Below, in pieces: positions 4,920 to 11,626 of a stretch of DNA of 55,209 nt. Under the pieces are notes generated by a model. It was not told the DNA's origin and did not search any database. It saw nothing but the letters and a program-made list of their open reading frames with translations. Position 1 is the stretch's first letter; every line of letters starts with the position of its first letter. A program made the translations under genes and the position numbers. Source of the stretch: Kineosporia sp. R_H_3 (lineage in GTDB: Bacteria; Actinomycetota; Actinomycetes; Actinomycetales; Kineosporiaceae); assembly GCF_002198675.1 (NCBI RefSeq), contig NZ_MWLL01000230.1, positions 19,651 through 74,859 of the forward strand, read 5' to 3'.

Positions 4920-6832
4920 CAGCTGCCCACCTTCTGCTCAAGCGACCAGCGGCCGCCGTAGCGCTTGTCCTTCGTGAGCCCCCGCATCCGCGGGAGCAGC
5001 TCGTAGACGCGGCTCTCCGAGAGCCGCGTCGCCACCTGGATCTCCTTGGCCGTCATCGGCCCACGCGCATGGAGCACGCCGCGGATCCGCGCCTCCGGGT
5101 CCGGGTCCCGCAGGTAGCCCGGCTCCCCGGCCGCCGGGACGTCGTCCCGGACGACCGCCCGCTCACCGCTGTCCTGCGGGCTCGCGGTCGCCGCCCGCGG
5201 CCACGCCTCCACCGGCCCGGCCGCCGGCGCCACGAACCCACCGGCAGGCCGCTCCCAGGTCGGGACGTCCAGGTGCTGCCTGCGCAGCGCCTCCGCGTCC
5301 TGCTGGTACTTGAAGCGCACGGGAGTCGGTACCGGGTGCGTCGGGCTCTGGAGGAACGCCACCCCGGGCGTCGACACGCTGATGGACGGCAGCAGTGAGT
5401 GATCGTCGAACATCGCGGTCGACGTCTGGGCGCCGGCTCGGAACCCGATCCGCACATTGAACTGGTCCCGCAGGGCCGTGCCACCCCGGTCCGCGTTGCC
5501 GAAGGCTGCCTCGGCCGTGCCCGGCTGGGACACCCAGATCAGGCCCATGAGGAACTTCCGCCACTCGAACGCGGCCACCCGGATCCGGTCCATGAACGGG
5601 TCCGTGCGCACCGCCCGCGGACCACCGTCGATGACCGGCAGGTGCACCGGGTTCTCCCGGGACGGCGGGATGACGTCGACACCCATCTCACGACTGAGTC
5701 GCTTCAACAGCGGCTTGCGGGCCTCGTGCTCGGCCATCAACCCGTCGAGCAGCTCGACGGCGTCGGCGATCGTCGTGGCGTAGGAGGCCGCGTACTTCTC
5801 CCACCCGGCCAGGGTCGGCCCGTCCTCGAGGTCGATGATGTGCGGGACGACGACCCCGGCCGTGCACGCGTCGAGGAGGATGTCGTTGAGGCCATACGTC
5901 TTCCCCGACCCCGACTCACCAGCGATCCAGATGCGCCGCGCACCCCACCCCGGAGTCCACAGGTCGAGCAGCGCCGGCGAGAAGTCGGCCAGGACGACGG
6001 CCGGCTCGATGGTGCCCTTGGCCACGTCCAGCGTCGGCCGATCCCAGACCACCGTCTGGCCAACCCGCGCCTCGCGCTGCTCGCGCTCGCGGTCGGCCCA
6101 CACTGCGGTGGTGATGCGGACCTCGGCCTCGCCCTTGTGGCTGGCCTCGGCCACGGCCACGCAGTCGCCGTAGGTCAGGTAGACCGCGGCGATGACCCCT
6201 ATGGCCTTCCGGACGTGGTCGACGGTCTGGGCGGTCCGGCCGAGCCTGACCGTGAGCACGATCTCCCGGAGCAGGCCATCCTCGTGGACGAGCTGGACGA
6301 GGCGCCGCTGGCCACGTGGCCGGACCAGCCGTGACCCGGGCAGCACGGCCCGCTCGGTGACCTTCCCGGCAGAGTCCTTCACGTCATCGGCCAGGCGCAG
6401 CCAGAGGTCGGCCCACGCGTCGGCCATGGCCACCCGCCGCCACCTCGCGGCCGCGTAGATGGCCACGGCCAGCAGCGGCAGCACCGGCACGGCAGCGGCC
6501 ATCCAGTGCAGGCCACGGACCAGCAGGCCAGCCCACCCGGCCACTGCGAGGCCACCGGCCACGGCCACCGTCCACGCTGGCCACACCGTGGCCACCAGGA
6601 CGACCCGCTTGAGTACCCACCTGGTCAGGCCCATGGCCACCGGGTGCTTGGCCTTGGCCTTCATCGGCACGTACACCGCACCGGCCGGCGACCCCGCGCC
6701 CATGGCCATGGCCTTCCCCCGGGCACCCGTCGACCGGCCACCCCCGGCCCGCCTCGCCCCGCGGTCCGACCGCCAGGCCGCCCACAGACAGACCAGCAGC
6801 AGCAGACCCCCGAGGGCCGCGTCCCGGCTCAC
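4919..6832 (-). CDS. FtsK/SpoIIIE (TraB)-like DNA translocase of the element
   Basis: About 637 residues if started at GTG 6832 (GTG 6835 is equally possible; the frame is open to 7033 but that part is GC-rich leader). The N-terminal part holds about four membrane helices. A motor domain follows with Walker A GESGSGKT, the FtsK-type IIDLEDGPTLAGW segment, HLPVIDGGP at the Walker B position and GLIWVSQPG. The C-terminal 60 residues (GPMTAKEIQVATRLSESRVY) form a winged helix like the gamma domain that reads DNA sites. TraB-type proteins of actinobacterial elements pump double-stranded DNA between cells as hexamers. The Walker B glutamate is not visible. This gene starts the downstream overlapping chain. 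Confidence 0.8.
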   Translation of the reverse strand: MSRDAALGGLLLLVCLWAAWRSDRGARRAGGGRSTGARGKAMAMGAGSPAGAVYVPMKAKAKHPVAMGLTRWVLKRVVLVATVWPAWTVAVAGGLAVAGWAGLLVRGLHWMAAAVPVLPLLAVAIYAAARWRRVAMADAWADLWLRLADDVKDSAGKVTERAVLPGSRLVRPRGQRRLVQLVHEDGLLREIVLTVRLGRTAQTVDHVRKAIGVIAAVYLTYGDCVAVAEASHKGEAEVRITTAVWADREREQREARVGQTVVWDRPTLDVAKGTIEPAVVLADFSPALLDLWTPGWGARRIWIAGESGSGKTYGLNDILLDACTAGVVVPHIIDLEDGPTLAGWEKYAASYATTIADAVELLDGLMAEHEARKPLLKRLSREMGVDVIPPSRENPVHLPVIDGGPRAVRTDPFMDRIRVAAFEWRKFLMGLIWVSQPGTAEAAFGNADRGGTALRDQFNVRIGFRAGAQTSTAMFDDHSLLPSISVSTPGVAFLQSPTHPVPTPVRFKYQQDAEALRRQHLDVPTWERPAGGFVAPAAGPVEAWPRAATASPQDSGERAVVRDDVPAAGEPGYLRDPDPEARIRGVLHARGPMTAKEIQVATRLSESRVYELLPRMRGLTKDKRYGGRWSLEQKVGS

Positions 6833-6859
6833 CACGCACCCACGTAGGCGCGCGCATAC

Positions 6860-6896
6860 GTGGCCCGGCGGCGGGGGGCGTCCGCCGCCGGGCCAC
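6860..6896 (-). terminator. Strong hairpin upstream of the FtsK-like gene
   Basis: A perfect 15-bp stem (6860-6874 with 6882-6896; arm begins GTGGCCCGG) and a 7-base loop lie in the 6836-7058 intergenic stretch. It can end the regulator transcript coming from 7059 or attenuate transcription into the ATPase gene. There is no T run on either side. Confidence 0.55.
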
Positions 6897-6992
6897 GCCC
6901 GGCCACCCGCCGCGCGGGGCGGTGCGCGCAGGCGACCAGCACCCGACGGGAACATCCCGCCGGACGGGTGAAACCGCAGGTCAGAGGTGGAT

Positions 6993-7006
6993 TTCCGGCC
7001 CCGGAA
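6993..7006. promoter_or_regulatory. Inverted repeat TTCCGG-CC-CCGGAA
   Basis: A perfect 6-bp inverted repeat in the only sizeable gap of the minus-strand operon. A related CGGAATTCCG palindrome lies at 7080-7089 inside the end of the preceding gene. It may be a regulator site for the transfer genes. Confidence 0.3.
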
Positions 7007-7023
7007 TTGATATCGCGCGCAGG

Positions 7024-7049
7024 CGCGCAGCACGCGCGCAGCACGCGCG
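7024..7049. repeat. Tandem 11-bp repeats CGCGCAGCACG upstream of the translocase gene
   Basis: Two exact copies of CGCGCAGCACG (7024-7034 and 7035-7045) plus a partial third, CGCG. Short direct repeats near traB serve as the cis-acting transfer locus in Streptomyces elements, so this is a candidate loading site for the translocase. That link is inference. Confidence 0.3.
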
Positions 7050-7058
7050 GTTGTCTCC

Positions 7059-7292
7059 TCATCGCCCCTGTCTCCGTCCCGGAATTCCGCCCGCGTGCAC
7101 GCCCGCGCTCGCGGGTGCGCTCAGCGCTGCGTCGAGCTCGCGCTTGAGCGCGGCCGCGACCGTTGCCATGAGCGTCTCGGCCGGGATCTCGGCGCCGGCG
7201 CGGCGCAGCGCACCGGCTGCCTTCCTGGCTCGCTCCCACTGCTCGCTCGCGGCACGCCACGACGGGCTCGTGCTCTCCTGCTGGCTCGGCAT
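7059..7292 (-). CDS. Hypothetical helical protein (77 aa)
   Basis: It starts at ATG 7292, sharing one base with the TGA of the 57-residue gene (TGATG). The product is mainly two amphipathic helices (SWRAASEQWERARKAAGALR and AETLMATVAAALKRELDAAL) followed by a basic disordered tail. No motif or membrane segment is seen. It is the last gene before the gap that precedes the FtsK-like gene, in the same module as WhiB. The role is unknown, possibly a small DNA- or protein-binding factor. Confidence 0.5.
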   Translation of the reverse strand: MPSQQESTSPSWRAASEQWERARKAAGALRRAGAEIPAETLMATVAAALKRELDAALSAPASAGVHAGGIPGRRQGR

Positions 7293-7465
7293 CAGACCTC
7301 GTCCGGCACCCGCCCGGCAGCGAGGCAACCCCGGCACCAGCTCTTGTCGGCCTGGGGCGCGACCGCGCCGAGGTCGTCGCCGCTGACCGTCACGCCGCAC
7401 CCGTCGCACTGCACCTTCGGCGGCCCACCCATCACCAGCTGGGCGAGCATCTCCAGCACGCTCAC
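7292..7465 (-). CDS. Small zinc-ribbon protein (57 aa)
   Basis: GTG 7465 overlaps the stop of the previous gene (GTGA). The product starts with a short hydrophobic helix (VLEMLAQLVMGG). Two CxxC knuckles follow, CDGC and CRGC (in SWCRGC), about 22 residues apart, a typical four-Cys zinc ribbon. It is probably a nucleic-acid or protein-binding accessory. The coupling on both sides and the clean Cys spacing support a real gene. No family name is assigned. Confidence 0.55.
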   Translation of the reverse strand: MSVLEMLAQLVMGGPPKVQCDGCGVTVSGDDLGAVAPQADKSWCRGCLAAGRVPDEV

Positions 7466-7740
7466 GCCGCCACCTCCTTCGTCGACCTCGAGGTGCTGCG
7501 CGGCTGCGCGGCACCCTGCTGCTCACCGGCCGCCCACTGGGTGATGGACACCCGGTGACCGCTCGGGTCCGCCTCGAACTGCACACCGTCCGGGTGCTCG
7601 ACCGTCGCGTGCCTCGCCTCCAGGCCGGGCTTCTGGACGGCCGGCTTCCGGCAGACGTCGCACCACGGGAAGCCCTCAGCGCGCCACGCCCCCGCGAACG
7701 CCGACGGACGGCGGCCGACCCGCGAGGACTGCGCGCTCAC
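7462..7740 (-). CDS. Hypothetical protein with CxxC motif (92 aa)
   Basis: It starts at GTG 7740, overlapping the WhiB stop by GTGA. A WCDVCRKP knuckle lies near residue 27, then HATVEHPDGVQFEADPSGHR, whose His residues could complete a metal site. The C-terminal 25 residues are polar and disordered. It resembles the short zinc-finger-like proteins often seen in actinophage and plasmid operons next to WhiB genes. No specific function is assigned. Confidence 0.5.
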   Translation of the reverse strand: MSAQSSRVGRRPSAFAGAWRAEGFPWCDVCRKPAVQKPGLEARHATVEHPDGVQFEADPSGHRVSITQWAAGEQQGAAQPRSTSRSTKEVAA

Positions 7741-8045
7741 GCGGCCACCTCCTGGACGTCGCCAGCGGCCGCGGCCGGGCGCGGGACACGCGTCGGGAGC
7801 AGACGGCGGCGCTCGCGCTCCGACAGCCCACCCCAGACGCCGAACGCCTCACGGTTGGCGAGGGCGTAGGACAGGCACTCCGTGCGGACCTCGCAGCCCA
7901 TGCACACGCGCTTCGCGGGCTGCGTCGACTCGCCCTTGTCCGGGTAGAAGATCTCGCCGTCCACCTCGCGGCACAGGGACCGGTTCTGCCACTCCAGTGC
8001 GGCGACCCGCGCCGGCTCGATGGTGTCCGGCACCAGGCGGCGCAT
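7737..8045 (-). CDS. WhiB-family [4Fe-4S] transcription factor of the element
   Basis: A 102-residue protein from ATG 8045 (ATGA overlap with the gene before). Four cysteines are in the WhiB pattern: one in SLCREVDG, then CMGCEVRTEC (CxxC-x5-C). The DPD-like acidic patch EIFYPDKGES and the GVWGGLSERERRRL turn-plus-basic helix complete the fold. WhiB proteins bind an iron-sulfur cluster, contact the main sigma factor and act on redox or developmental promoters. Element-borne copies usually control transfer or lysogeny. It probably regulates this operon, but the targets cannot be read from the window. Confidence 0.9.
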   Translation of the reverse strand: MRRLVPDTIEPARVAALEWQNRSLCREVDGEIFYPDKGESTQPAKRVCMGCEVRTECLSYALANREAFGVWGGLSERERRRLLPTRVPRPAAAAGDVQEVAA

Positions 8046-8401
8046 CAGGACCACACCCACGCGGATGCGCCGGCCCAGGCGACGAGCCCGGCGAGCACCG
8101 TGGCGGCGATGAGGGCGCGCAGGCGCACCCGTTCGCCGAACGTCTCGGGGCCCAGCGCGCAAGGGGCAGGCCACAACGGGACGGGGGACGGACCGCGGAC
8201 GGCGCTCGCGGCGCGTCCCTCCGCGGCGGCCTGGTCCTTGCTCTCCCAGACGCGCAGCAGGGCGTCGGTGGCGGCCGCGTTCGCGGCGTCGATGACGCTG
8301 GCGAGCTCGTCCTCGGTGAGGTCCGACAGGTCAGGACCGTCGACACCGAGGACGGCGGGTCGGCCGGGGGTTGTGCGTGCGGCTGGCAGGATGCTCGTCA
8401 C
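8045..8401 (-). CDS. Hypothetical membrane-anchored protein, first gene of the minus-strand operon
   Basis: The start is GTG 8401, chosen because a full AAGGAGG box sits eight bases upstream; the open frame reaches 8455 but without a better signal. The 118-residue product has an acidic middle helix (LSDLTEDELASVIDAANAAA), a Pro-rich linker and one C-terminal transmembrane helix (IAATVLAGLVAWAGASAWVW), so it is tail-anchored with the body in the cytoplasm. Its TGA overlaps the WhiB ATG. It is controlled from the region with the CTAGTC operators. Function is unknown. Confidence 0.6.
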   Translation of the reverse strand: MTSILPAARTTPGRPAVLGVDGPDLSDLTEDELASVIDAANAAATDALLRVWESKDQAAAEGRAASAVRGPSPVPLWPAPCALGPETFGERVRLRALIAATVLAGLVAWAGASAWVWS

Positions 8402-8494
8402 GATCGGTGCCCTCCTTGAAAGGGTTCCGGTCCAGGCCCCGTGCCAGCGCTCCAACGCTGGCCGGGGCCGCTCTGTATGGTCTCGGGTGCGGTG

Positions 8495-8510
8495 CTAGTC
8501 ACCCGACTAG
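8495..8510. promoter_or_regulatory. Operator copy 1: CTAGTC-N4-GACTAG
   Basis: CTAGTCACCCGACTAG is an inverted repeat with 6-bp arms. It sits at the -35 position for the minus-strand operon: read on that strand, GTGACT is followed after 17 bases by CATACA. Binding here would block the operon starting at 8401. Confidence 0.7.
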
Positions 8511-8523
8511 ATATGACGCTAGC

Positions 8524-8539
8524 CTAGTCATGTGACTAG
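8524..8539. promoter_or_regulatory. Operator copy 2: CTAGTC-N4-GACTAG
   Basis: CTAGTCATGTGACTAG has the same arms and spacer length as copy 1, with centres 29 bp apart. It lies just upstream of the plus-strand regulator gene at 8579. Two identical operators in a divergent region indicate one repressor controlling both arms of the element. Confidence 0.7.
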
Positions 8540-8565
8540 AGCAAGGGCCACCTGATGCACGCCGC

Positions 8566-8571
8566 TATCGT
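8566..8571 (+). promoter_or_regulatory. -10 box TATCGT of a leaderless regulator gene
   Basis: TATCGT ends seven bases before ATG 8579, matching the spacing of other leaderless starts in the window. If used, it rules out ATG 8555 as the start. Confidence 0.45.
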
Positions 8572-8578
8572 TCGCCTC

Positions 8579-8836
8579 ATGCATCACCTGGTCGGGTCAG
8601 CCGAGATCGCTGCGATGCTCGGCGTCTCTCGGCAGCGCGTCGTCCAGCTCGCCCGGACGCCGGGCTTCCCCGAGCCCGAGGCCGACCTCAAGACCGGGCG
8701 CATCTGGTCCCGCGAGAAGGTCGCCGCGTGGGCGACGGCCACGGGCCGGACCATCGTGGGGGATGCGGCCCCCGGGAGCCACACCGTGACTGTGCGCTCG
8801 GAGCCGCTCACGGTGCGGCAGGATGGCGGGTCCTGA
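8579..8836 (+). CDS. AlpA/MerR-like helix-turn-helix protein (excisionase-type or repressor)
   Basis: 85 residues from ATG 8579. This start is preferred over ATG 8555 because the family begins just before the HTH and because TATCGT lies seven bases upstream. The HTH is LVGSAEIAAMLGVSRQRVVQ, followed by a wing (GRIWSREKVAAWA) as in AlpA and MerR-type winged helices used by excisionases and element regulators. The C-terminal 30 residues are unstructured. It is transcribed divergently from the long operon, with the paired CTAGTC operators between. It is the best candidate in view for the protein that binds them, by position only. Confidence 0.7.
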   Translation: MHHLVGSAEIAAMLGVSRQRVVQLARTPGFPEPEADLKTGRIWSREKVAAWATATGRTIVGDAAPGSHTVTVRSEPLTVRQDGGS

Positions 8837-8857
8837 CCGTCATCCCAGGGGGACCTC

Positions 8858-9028
8858 ATGCTCCGACTCATCGACAACCCGCCGGCGCTGCTCTTCCTGC
8901 TGCTCGTTCTGGCAGCCATCGCCTTCGTCGTCCGCCTCGTCGTCCGCGGCATGCGGCGGCGACGGGGGCCGGGACGAGCGGCTCGCGCGCATCGAGGCCA
9001 AGCTCGACGACCGCACCTGACCAGCTGA
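8858..9028 (+). pseudogene. Small membrane protein with a probable +1 frameshift
   Basis: ATG 8858 has a good AGGGGG box (8848-8852). The frame encodes a transmembrane helix (ALLFLLLVLAAIAFVV) and a basic stop-transfer stretch (RGMRRRRG), then continues as low-complexity Arg-rich residues to TGA 9026-9028. In the +1 frame, from about 8965 to TGA 9018-9020, the sequence reads RDERLARIEAKLDDRT, a typical short coiled-coil tail for such proteins. One extra base near the CGGGGGCC run (about 8964-8971) would explain this. The intact product would be a membrane anchor with a cytoplasmic coiled coil. It may be a mutation, a sequencing error or programmed shifting. Confidence 0.55.
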
Positions 9029-9038
9029 GAGGACCCCC

Positions 9039-9518
9039 GTGGCCCGTCTATCTGTGCCTGCCGACCTGGACGCCGAGCCCGACCCGCGCGTCCTCGACCC
9101 GCGAACCTGGCTGGCCCTCGGGCTGGACCCTGCCGCGGCCTCCGCCGCAGCCAGCCCGTCAACGTGGGAACGGGATCTGTGGGCGGGGCAGCACGTCGTC
9201 TTGACGACGGCCGAAGGGGACCTGCCTGGCAGCCTTCGGGCGCCCGTGCGACTGACCGACGACGGTGGGCTCTACCGCACCGAGGTCGCGATCTACCCGC
9301 CGTCAGTCCCCCTCGCTCAGCCCGGCCGCCAGCGAGAGTGGGCCAGCGTCATCAACGCCGTGCTGAGGGCCACCGACTACGCGCGCCTCACCCATGAGAT
9401 GGGCCGCTGGCACATCGACCACGCGCACCATGCCGGCACCACGATCCAGGCGAACGACTTCCCGGTCCTCGAGCTGCGCTTTGCGGCGTTCCCCGGGATC
9501 GTCCGCCCGCAGGGCTAG
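9039..9518 (+). CDS. Hypothetical protein (159 aa), rightmost element gene
   Basis: It starts at GTG 9039 after GAGAGGA (9027-9033). The 159-residue product has an N-terminal acidic part and a beta-rich core (HVVLTTAEGDLPGSLRAPV, LYRTEVAIYP). A C-terminal region with a His cluster (HIDHAHHAG) ends in an LELRFAAFPG strand. There is no membrane segment or signal peptide. I recognise no family. It is the last gene before the chromosomal MBL gene on the opposite strand, so it probably lies at the element border. Confidence 0.5.
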   Translation: MARLSVPADLDAEPDPRVLDPRTWLALGLDPAAASAAASPSTWERDLWAGQHVVLTTAEGDLPGSLRAPVRLTDDGGLYRTEVAIYPPSVPLAQPGRQREWASVINAVLRATDYARLTHEMGRWHIDHAHHAGTTIQANDFPVLELRFAAFPGIVRPQG

Positions 9519-9563
9519 CATCTCCACCAGCAGGGTCGCTCCATGGTCTGGACGCCCGAAGAT

Positions 9564-9593
9564 GAGGCCCCCCGTCTGGCAGCGGGGGGCCTC
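9564..9593. terminator. Terminator between the element and the MBL gene
   Basis: GAGGCCCCCC (9564-9573) pairs perfectly with GGGGGGCCTC (9584-9593) around a 10-base loop, followed by AGTCGTT. It lies between two convergent genes and can serve both. The element-chromosome junction is likely in or near 9519-9608; no tRNA or obvious att repeat is visible there. Confidence 0.75.
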
Positions 9594-9608
9594 AGTCGTT
9601 CTGGTGTG

Positions 9609-10280
9609 TCACCAACCGCGCGCTCGCCACTCCTCGAGGTGGGGCCGCTCGTCGCCGATGGTCGTGTCGTTGCCGTGCCCCGGGTACACCCAGGCGTCGT
9701 CGACGAGCTCGGCGAACAGCCGGTGCTCGAGGTCACCCATGAGCGACGCGAAGTCCTCCGGCTGTGTTGTCCGGCCTGGCCCCCCGGGGAAAAGGCTGTC
9801 GCCGGTGAAGACGTGCGTGCTGCCGTCGGCCGGGCGCAGCACGAGCGCCACCGAGCCGGGGGTGTGCCCGCGCAGGTGGACGACGCCCAGCGACAGCGCA
9901 CCGAAGGTCACCGTGTCACCGTGGTCGAGGCGGTCGTCGGGCGCGACGGGGAGCGCGTCGGCGTCGTCCCGACCGGCCGCCGTCCGGGCACCGGTCGCCG
10001 CGACGACCGCGGCGAGCGCACGGTGGTGGTCCCAGTGTTGGTGGGTCGTCACGACGAGGCCGAGACCCCTGCCGCCGTCGGCGGCGCCCTCCTCGACGAG
10101 CGCGAGGAGCCGCGGGGCGTCGTCCGCGGCGTCGACGAGCAGCTGCTCGCCCGTCGCCCGGCACGTGAGCAGGTAGCAGTTGTTGTTCATCGCCGACACG
10201 CTCGCCTTGCGGACGACGACGTCGGGCAAGACCCGGACGTCGGTCGGGCCGCCGGGGGTGACCTCACCGGTGTACGTCAT
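9609..10280 (-). CDS. MBL-fold metallo-hydrolase (glyoxalase II-like)
   Basis: A 223-residue protein with the metallo-beta-lactamase signature. THQHWDHHRAL is the HxHxDH metal motif with Gln in the middle. HLRGHTPGSVAL carries the next His, FTGDSLFPGG the bridging Asp, and VYPGHG the last His. The His-Gln-His variation of the first motif is visible. This gene commonly sits near uvrA in actinobacteria and is annotated as a hydroxyacylglutathione-hydrolase-like enzyme; its true substrate, probably a thioester, is unknown. ATG 10280 has a CATCCT box (10287-10292) six bases upstream, so the message may be leaderless. Confidence 0.85.
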   Translation of the reverse strand: MTYTGEVTPGGPTDVRVLPDVVVRKASVSAMNNNCYLLTCRATGEQLLVDAADDAPRLLALVEEGAADGGRGLGLVVTTHQHWDHHRALAAVVAATGARTAAGRDDADALPVAPDDRLDHGDTVTFGALSLGVVHLRGHTPGSVALVLRPADGSTHVFTGDSLFPGGPGRTTQPEDFASLMGDLEHRLFAELVDDAWVYPGHGNDTTIGDERPHLEEWRARGW

Positions 10281-10333
10281 GGCACAAGGATGACGTCAAC
10301 GTAAGGACCGGGTCATCCGGGGGTGGCTCCCGC

Positions 10334-10339
10334 TACCGT
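10334..10339 (+). promoter_or_regulatory. -10 box TACCGT of a leaderless copper-cluster gene
   Basis: TACCGT ends seven bases before GTG 10347, deciding that start against GTG 10323. Confidence 0.55.
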
Positions 10340-10346
10340 GATCGGT

Positions 10347-10889
10347 GTGCCGGGGCAGACGGGCGTGCAGGTGGGGCGGAGCGCCGCCTTCGGCGTGCTC
10401 GCGACCTGCCTGGGCCTGCTCGCCCACGCTGCTGCTGGCGGCGCCGTGCCCGGGCCGGGCGCGTTCGGGCTCGCGGCCCTGCTGAGCGCCACGGCCGGTG
10501 CCTGGCTCGCGGTCCGTGCGCCGTCGCTGCCCCGCGCCGCCGCCGGGCTCGCCGTCGTCCAGGTCCTCACCCACGTGCTCTTCATGAACCGTTCGATGGA
10601 CGGTGCGATGGACGGCGCCCCGATGGGGCACGGCGACGGCGCGACGATGACCGCCGCGCACGCCGTCGCGGTGGCGCTGACGGCCTGGCTGCTCACCCGT
10701 GGCGAGCGTGCGGTGGAGGCGGTCCTCGCCCGGCTCCGGGTCGCTCTGCCGGGTGCTCCGGCGGCCTGCGTCCCGGCGCCGTCGCACCGACCGGCCCCCG
10801 ACGCGCACCACCGCCCCGCCTACGGGCGGGTCGTCGTCCGTCACCTGCTGCGCCGGGGACCTCCCGGGAGCCTGCCCGCCGTCGCCTGA
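10347..10889 (+). CDS. Integral membrane protein with Met/His-rich loop (metal-linked)
   Basis: 180 residues from the leaderless GTG 10347. Four hydrophobic helices are visible, three in the first half and one near AAHAVAVALTAWLL. Between helices three and four is a short loop rich in Met, His and Asp (MNRSMDGAMDG, PMGHGDGATM), a composition typical of copper-binding segments. The C-terminal tail is Pro/His/Arg-rich. The gene stands directly before a PCu(A)C copper chaperone and a DyP peroxidase, which supports a copper-related role. No named family is certain. Confidence 0.6.
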   Translation: MPGQTGVQVGRSAAFGVLATCLGLLAHAAAGGAVPGPGAFGLAALLSATAGAWLAVRAPSLPRAAAGLAVVQVLTHVLFMNRSMDGAMDGAPMGHGDGATMTAAHAVAVALTAWLLTRGERAVEAVLARLRVALPGAPAACVPAPSHRPAPDAHHRPAYGRVVVRHLLRRGPPGSLPAVA

Positions 10890-11024
10890 CGGCCACCGCC
10901 GGACGCCGCCCGCCTGCCGGGCCGCCGTCCGTGGCACCTGCGCACCCGCCGTCGGCCGGTGCGCCCGCTCCCGTATCCCCGCGCGACCGGCCGGTCCGGC
11001 GCGCCCAGCGAAGAGGTCTCCTCA

Positions 11025-11624
11025 GTGCACATGTCCTTCCTCGGGCGGCCCGGCGCCGCCCGGTCCGCCGCCGGTACCGTCGTCCTGACGGCCGCAGCAC
11101 TCGTCCTCGCCGCGTGCGGCTCCACCTCGTCGGGCACCGGTGCGGCGGCGTCGCCCTCCGCGTCCCCGACGGCCGCGACGACGACCGGCGCGGCGGCGGC
11201 CGAGCCCGTCACCGTCGCCGACACCTGGGTCAAGTCCGCCGACAGCGGCATGACCGCGATGTTCGGCATCATCAAGAACACCGGCAGCGCGGACGTCACC
11301 GTCGTGTCCGCGACGTCGGACGCCGCCGACATGCTCGAGCTCCACGAGGTCGTCATGGTCGACGGCGCGATGAAGATGCAGCCCAAGAAGGGCGGCTTCA
11401 CCGTCCCCGCGGGCGGGACCCACGAGCTGAAGCCCGGCGGCGACCACGTGATGTTCATGGGGCTCAAGAACCCGGTCAAGGCCGGTGACCCGGTGACGGT
11501 CGTCCTCACCCTCTCGGACGGCTCCGAGGTCACCGTCAACTCGGTCGGCAAGGACTTCACCGGCGCCAACGAGAGCTACCAGCCGACGCCGAGCATGTCC
11601 GGCTCGATGTCGAGCGGGATGTAG
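11025..11624 (+). CDS. PCu(A)C-type periplasmic copper chaperone lipoprotein
   Basis: 199 residues from GTG 11025, chosen because AGAGG lies eight bases before it; ATG 11031 is the alternative. The signal peptide ends in a lipobox (LVLAAC), so the protein is a lipoprotein outside the membrane. A Ser/Thr/Ala linker leads to the PCu(A)C domain: LELHEVVMVDGAMKM gives the His-x(n)-Met ligands and GGDHVMFMGL the HxM pair. These proteins carry Cu(I) to the cytochrome oxidase CuA/CuB sites. The C-terminal MSGSMSSGM adds Met residues. Two bases separate its stop from the DyP gene. Confidence 0.9.
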   Translation: MHMSFLGRPGAARSAAGTVVLTAAALVLAACGSTSSGTGAAASPSASPTAATTTGAAAAEPVTVADTWVKSADSGMTAMFGIIKNTGSADVTVVSATSDAADMLELHEVVMVDGAMKMQPKKGGFTVPAGGTHELKPGGDHVMFMGLKNPVKAGDPVTVVLTLSDGSEVTVNSVGKDFTGANESYQPTPSMSGSMSSGM

Positions 11625-11626
11625 CA

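Noticed and set aside
1-9608. Complete prophage or complete integrative conjugative element
   Set aside because: No integrase, replication initiator, capsid, terminase or tail gene is visible, so only part of an element is claimed.
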